Assembly (NCBI GenBank): GCA_024103275.1
Contig: JAGFIV010000108.1
Location: 1 to 43,213, forward strand
Origin: Flavobacteriales bacterium
GTDB taxonomy: Bacteria; Bacteroidota; Bacteroidia; Flavobacteriales_F; PHOS-HE28
Direction of reading: 5' to 3'
DNA length: 43,213 nucleotides
The notes under the pieces are model-generated. The model saw only the letters and a program-made list of their open reading frames with translations. It made no database searches and had not been told where the DNA came from. The position numbers and the translations under genes were made by a program. Numbering within the stretch: the stretch's first letter is position 1; each line of letters begins with the position of its first letter. Below are positions 41,601 through 43,213 of the stretch, piece after piece.

Positions 41601-43046
41601 CTACCACATCACCTTGGCCACGGCCCGCTGCCCGCCCTGCCGGAGGCTGATAAAGAGCGGCCCGGGGGCGAGGTTGGCAGGAACGCGGACCACAGGCTGC
41701 CCGGCCAGGTTTAGGCGGGCTTGAAGGACCAACTGTCCGGTGCTGTTGTGCACCTGCAGGTCGGCCGCGCCCGTGCCGCCGAACGGATCGGAAAGGAGCA
41801 CCGTGCCCGCCTCGCGGTCGGCGAATACCCGCCACGCACCGGGGCCATCGGTCTCCGCCACGGCGGTGGCCGCCAGTTGCAGGCGCACCAGTTGGCGGTA
41901 CTGTGTCTCGGTATCGATGGCGCCGAACTGGCCGCCCGCGACCACTTTGCCGTCATCCTGCGCGGCCAGGCTACGGATGGCGGCCGCAGGCAGGCCGGAT
42001 GCGGGCAAGGCCCCTTGGCCGATGGGGAAACCGTCGTCGCGGCTGCCGTCGCCGTGCAGGAGCGTGATGGCATTGGGGCCCTCCACCGCGGGCTGGTACA
42101 TGGATGCGGTGTATTCGCCCCCCACCATGATCCGCCCATCGGGCAGCACGGCCATGGCCCGCACCTGGGCATAGGGGTAGAAGGGTGAGGTGAACGACGG
42201 GTCGCGGGTGCCGTCGAGGTGCAGGCGGGCGATGCCGTTGGCGGAAAGCGCATGGTGGAGGTTGAAGTCGCCGGCCACGAGGAGCTGGCTATCGGGCTGC
42301 AGGACGAGGGCCCTGGCCGGACCACCGGCAAAGCCGGGCACATTGCCCATGGACGGGTCGTACGGGCCACCGGAAGTGAGCCGCGCCACCCGGCCGCAAG
42401 GGTTGCCGTTGTAGGCCGTGAACTTGCCGGCGCAGAGGATGCCTTGGCCCGGCAGCACCACCAGGTCGTACACCGCGTCGTTGAAGCCCGTGCCGATGTC
42501 GAAGCCCTGGTCCAGTGAGCCGTCGTGGTTGAACCGGGTGATGTAGGGCCGGCTGTGCCCGTAGCAGAGGAAGAAGTCGCCGGCGGCGAGCACCTTGCCG
42601 TCCTTGTGCAGGGCCACGGCATGCACGGCGCCGTTGATGGCGTTGGCCGGGATGTTGAACGTGGTGTCGGGCAGGCCGTTGGGCAGCAGCCGGGCCACGA
42701 AGTGGATGGGCCTGCCGTTGTACGCGGTGAAGGCCCCGGCGATGAGGATGCGCCCATCGGGCATCAGGTCGATGTCCTCCACGAGGTGGCCGGGACCGGT
42801 GCCGCCGGGGTTCCAGTCGGGGTCAAGGGTGCCGTCGCTGAGCAGGCGCACCAGGTTCTGCCTGCCGCTGCCGGCGTAGTTGCTGAAGGAACCGCCGACC
42901 AGGACCTTGCCATCGGGCTGCACCACCACCTTGTTGACCACGGTTGAAGGCGGCACGGCCAGGAATCCGTAGTCGATGACGGGAACCTGCTGGGCGTGGG
43001 CCAGTGTGCCGAAGGCCAGCAGGACGGGAAGCAGGTAAGGGCGCAT
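41601..43046 (-). CDS. Secreted delta-60-repeat protein, probable T9SS cargo
   Basis: 481 residues with a signal peptide (MRPYLLPVLLAFGTLAHAQ). Repeats of about 55 residues carry the delta-60 pattern: VVVQPDGKVLVGGSFSNY with LVRLLSDGTLDPDWNPG, then DLMPDGRILIAGAFTAYNG with VARLLPNGLPDTTF, and others. Such repeats form propeller-like extracellular domains. The last 80 residues resemble a sorting domain (LQVHNSTGQLVLQARLNL, then LAPGPLFISLRQG), but the usual PNP motif is missing, so T9SS export is less certain than for its neighbours. 121 bases separate it from the propeller gene. Confidence 0.88.
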   Translation of the reverse strand: MRPYLLPVLLAFGTLAHAQQVPVIDYGFLAVPPSTVVNKVVVQPDGKVLVGGSFSNYAGSGRQNLVRLLSDGTLDPDWNPGGTGPGHLVEDIDLMPDGRILIAGAFTAYNGRPIHFVARLLPNGLPDTTFNIPANAINGAVHAVALHKDGKVLAAGDFFLCYGHSRPYITRFNHDGSLDQGFDIGTGFNDAVYDLVVLPGQGILCAGKFTAYNGNPCGRVARLTSGGPYDPSMGNVPGFAGGPARALVLQPDSQLLVAGDFNLHHALSANGIARLHLDGTRDPSFTSPFYPYAQVRAMAVLPDGRIMVGGEYTASMYQPAVEGPNAITLLHGDGSRDDGFPIGQGALPASGLPAAAIRSLAAQDDGKVVAGGQFGAIDTETQYRQLVRLQLAATAVAETDGPGAWRVFADREAGTVLLSDPFGGTGAADLQVHNSTGQLVLQARLNLAGQPVVRVPANLAPGPLFISLRQGGQRAVAKVMW

Positions 43047-43213
43047 GGTCCATGGAAGACGGGGCCTCCGGGAGGCGGGTTGCTTGCGGGCTGCCGGTGC
43101 CGTGGTGCGGGCGATGGCGGGTTGGAGGCGAGGTGCCGCGTGAGGGGGCGCAGCGGCGGCCCCGCGAAGCCTGCGGCTTGCGCCGGGGTGCCGGCGAGGA
43201 GGCTGCGACCGGG

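Overview
The window looks like chromosome of a GC-rich Bacteroidota, most likely a Flavobacteriales-type organism. At least five proteins end in type A sorting domains of the type IX secretion system (T9SS), Shine-Dalgarno sequences are weak or absent, several promoters have the Bacteroidota form TTG-N18-20-TAnnTTTG, and the order miaB, sigma-54 activator, lptE, helical protein, secG, groES, groEL is one I associate with Flavobacteriia. Assignments rest on reading the sequence; no searches were run.

Layout. 1-3.5 kb: end of an unrecognised gene, a gene-poor stretch, a secreted SUMF1-like protein and a small T9SS protein with a 63-bp tandem repeat. 3.8-4.2 kb: remnant of an outer-membrane beta-barrel gene. 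4.3-11.3 kb: tRNA modification (miaB), a sigma-54 activator, LPS export lipoprotein lptE, secG and the groES-groEL chaperonin, which has a near-consensus sigma-54 promoter and ends in a strong terminator. 11.5-15.3 kb: three secreted surface proteins, one with a frameshift in its sorting domain. 15.4-21.3 kb: an unusual mfd locus. 21.5-28.2 kb: pirin, DUF1697, a two-component system with a PepSY-like protein, a SulP transporter and a small TerB-like protein. 28.3-34.4 kb: CoA transferase, T9SS-exported arginine-deiminase-like protein, fructose bisphosphatase, acetyltransferase and aspartate kinase. 34.4-39.2 kb: a tightly overlapping minus-strand operon, serS, lipoprotein, TPR protein, DUF4286, rsmA. 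39.2-43.05 kb: two large secreted repeat proteins. The last 167 bases hold no gene I can support.

The most interesting region is 15.4-21.3 kb. An intact mfd lies between two decayed, collinear pieces of a second mfd: a 3' piece at 15405-15590 and a 5' piece at about 21093-21263. Between the remnants and the intact gene sit a DUF4143-type ATPase gene on one side and a RelE/ParE-type toxin-antitoxin pair on the other. The simplest reading is that a resident mfd was replaced or interrupted by an incoming segment carrying its own mfd plus accessory genes. The intact mfd also carries two in-frame insertions of repeat DNA. One is an array of heptamers that recurs between genes at 29.6 kb. A related octamer family occurs at 7.4 and 32.6 kb.

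A second lead is regulatory: the sigma-54 activator gene lies in the same cluster as the groES promoter of sigma-54 type, with palindromes just upstream that could be activator sites.
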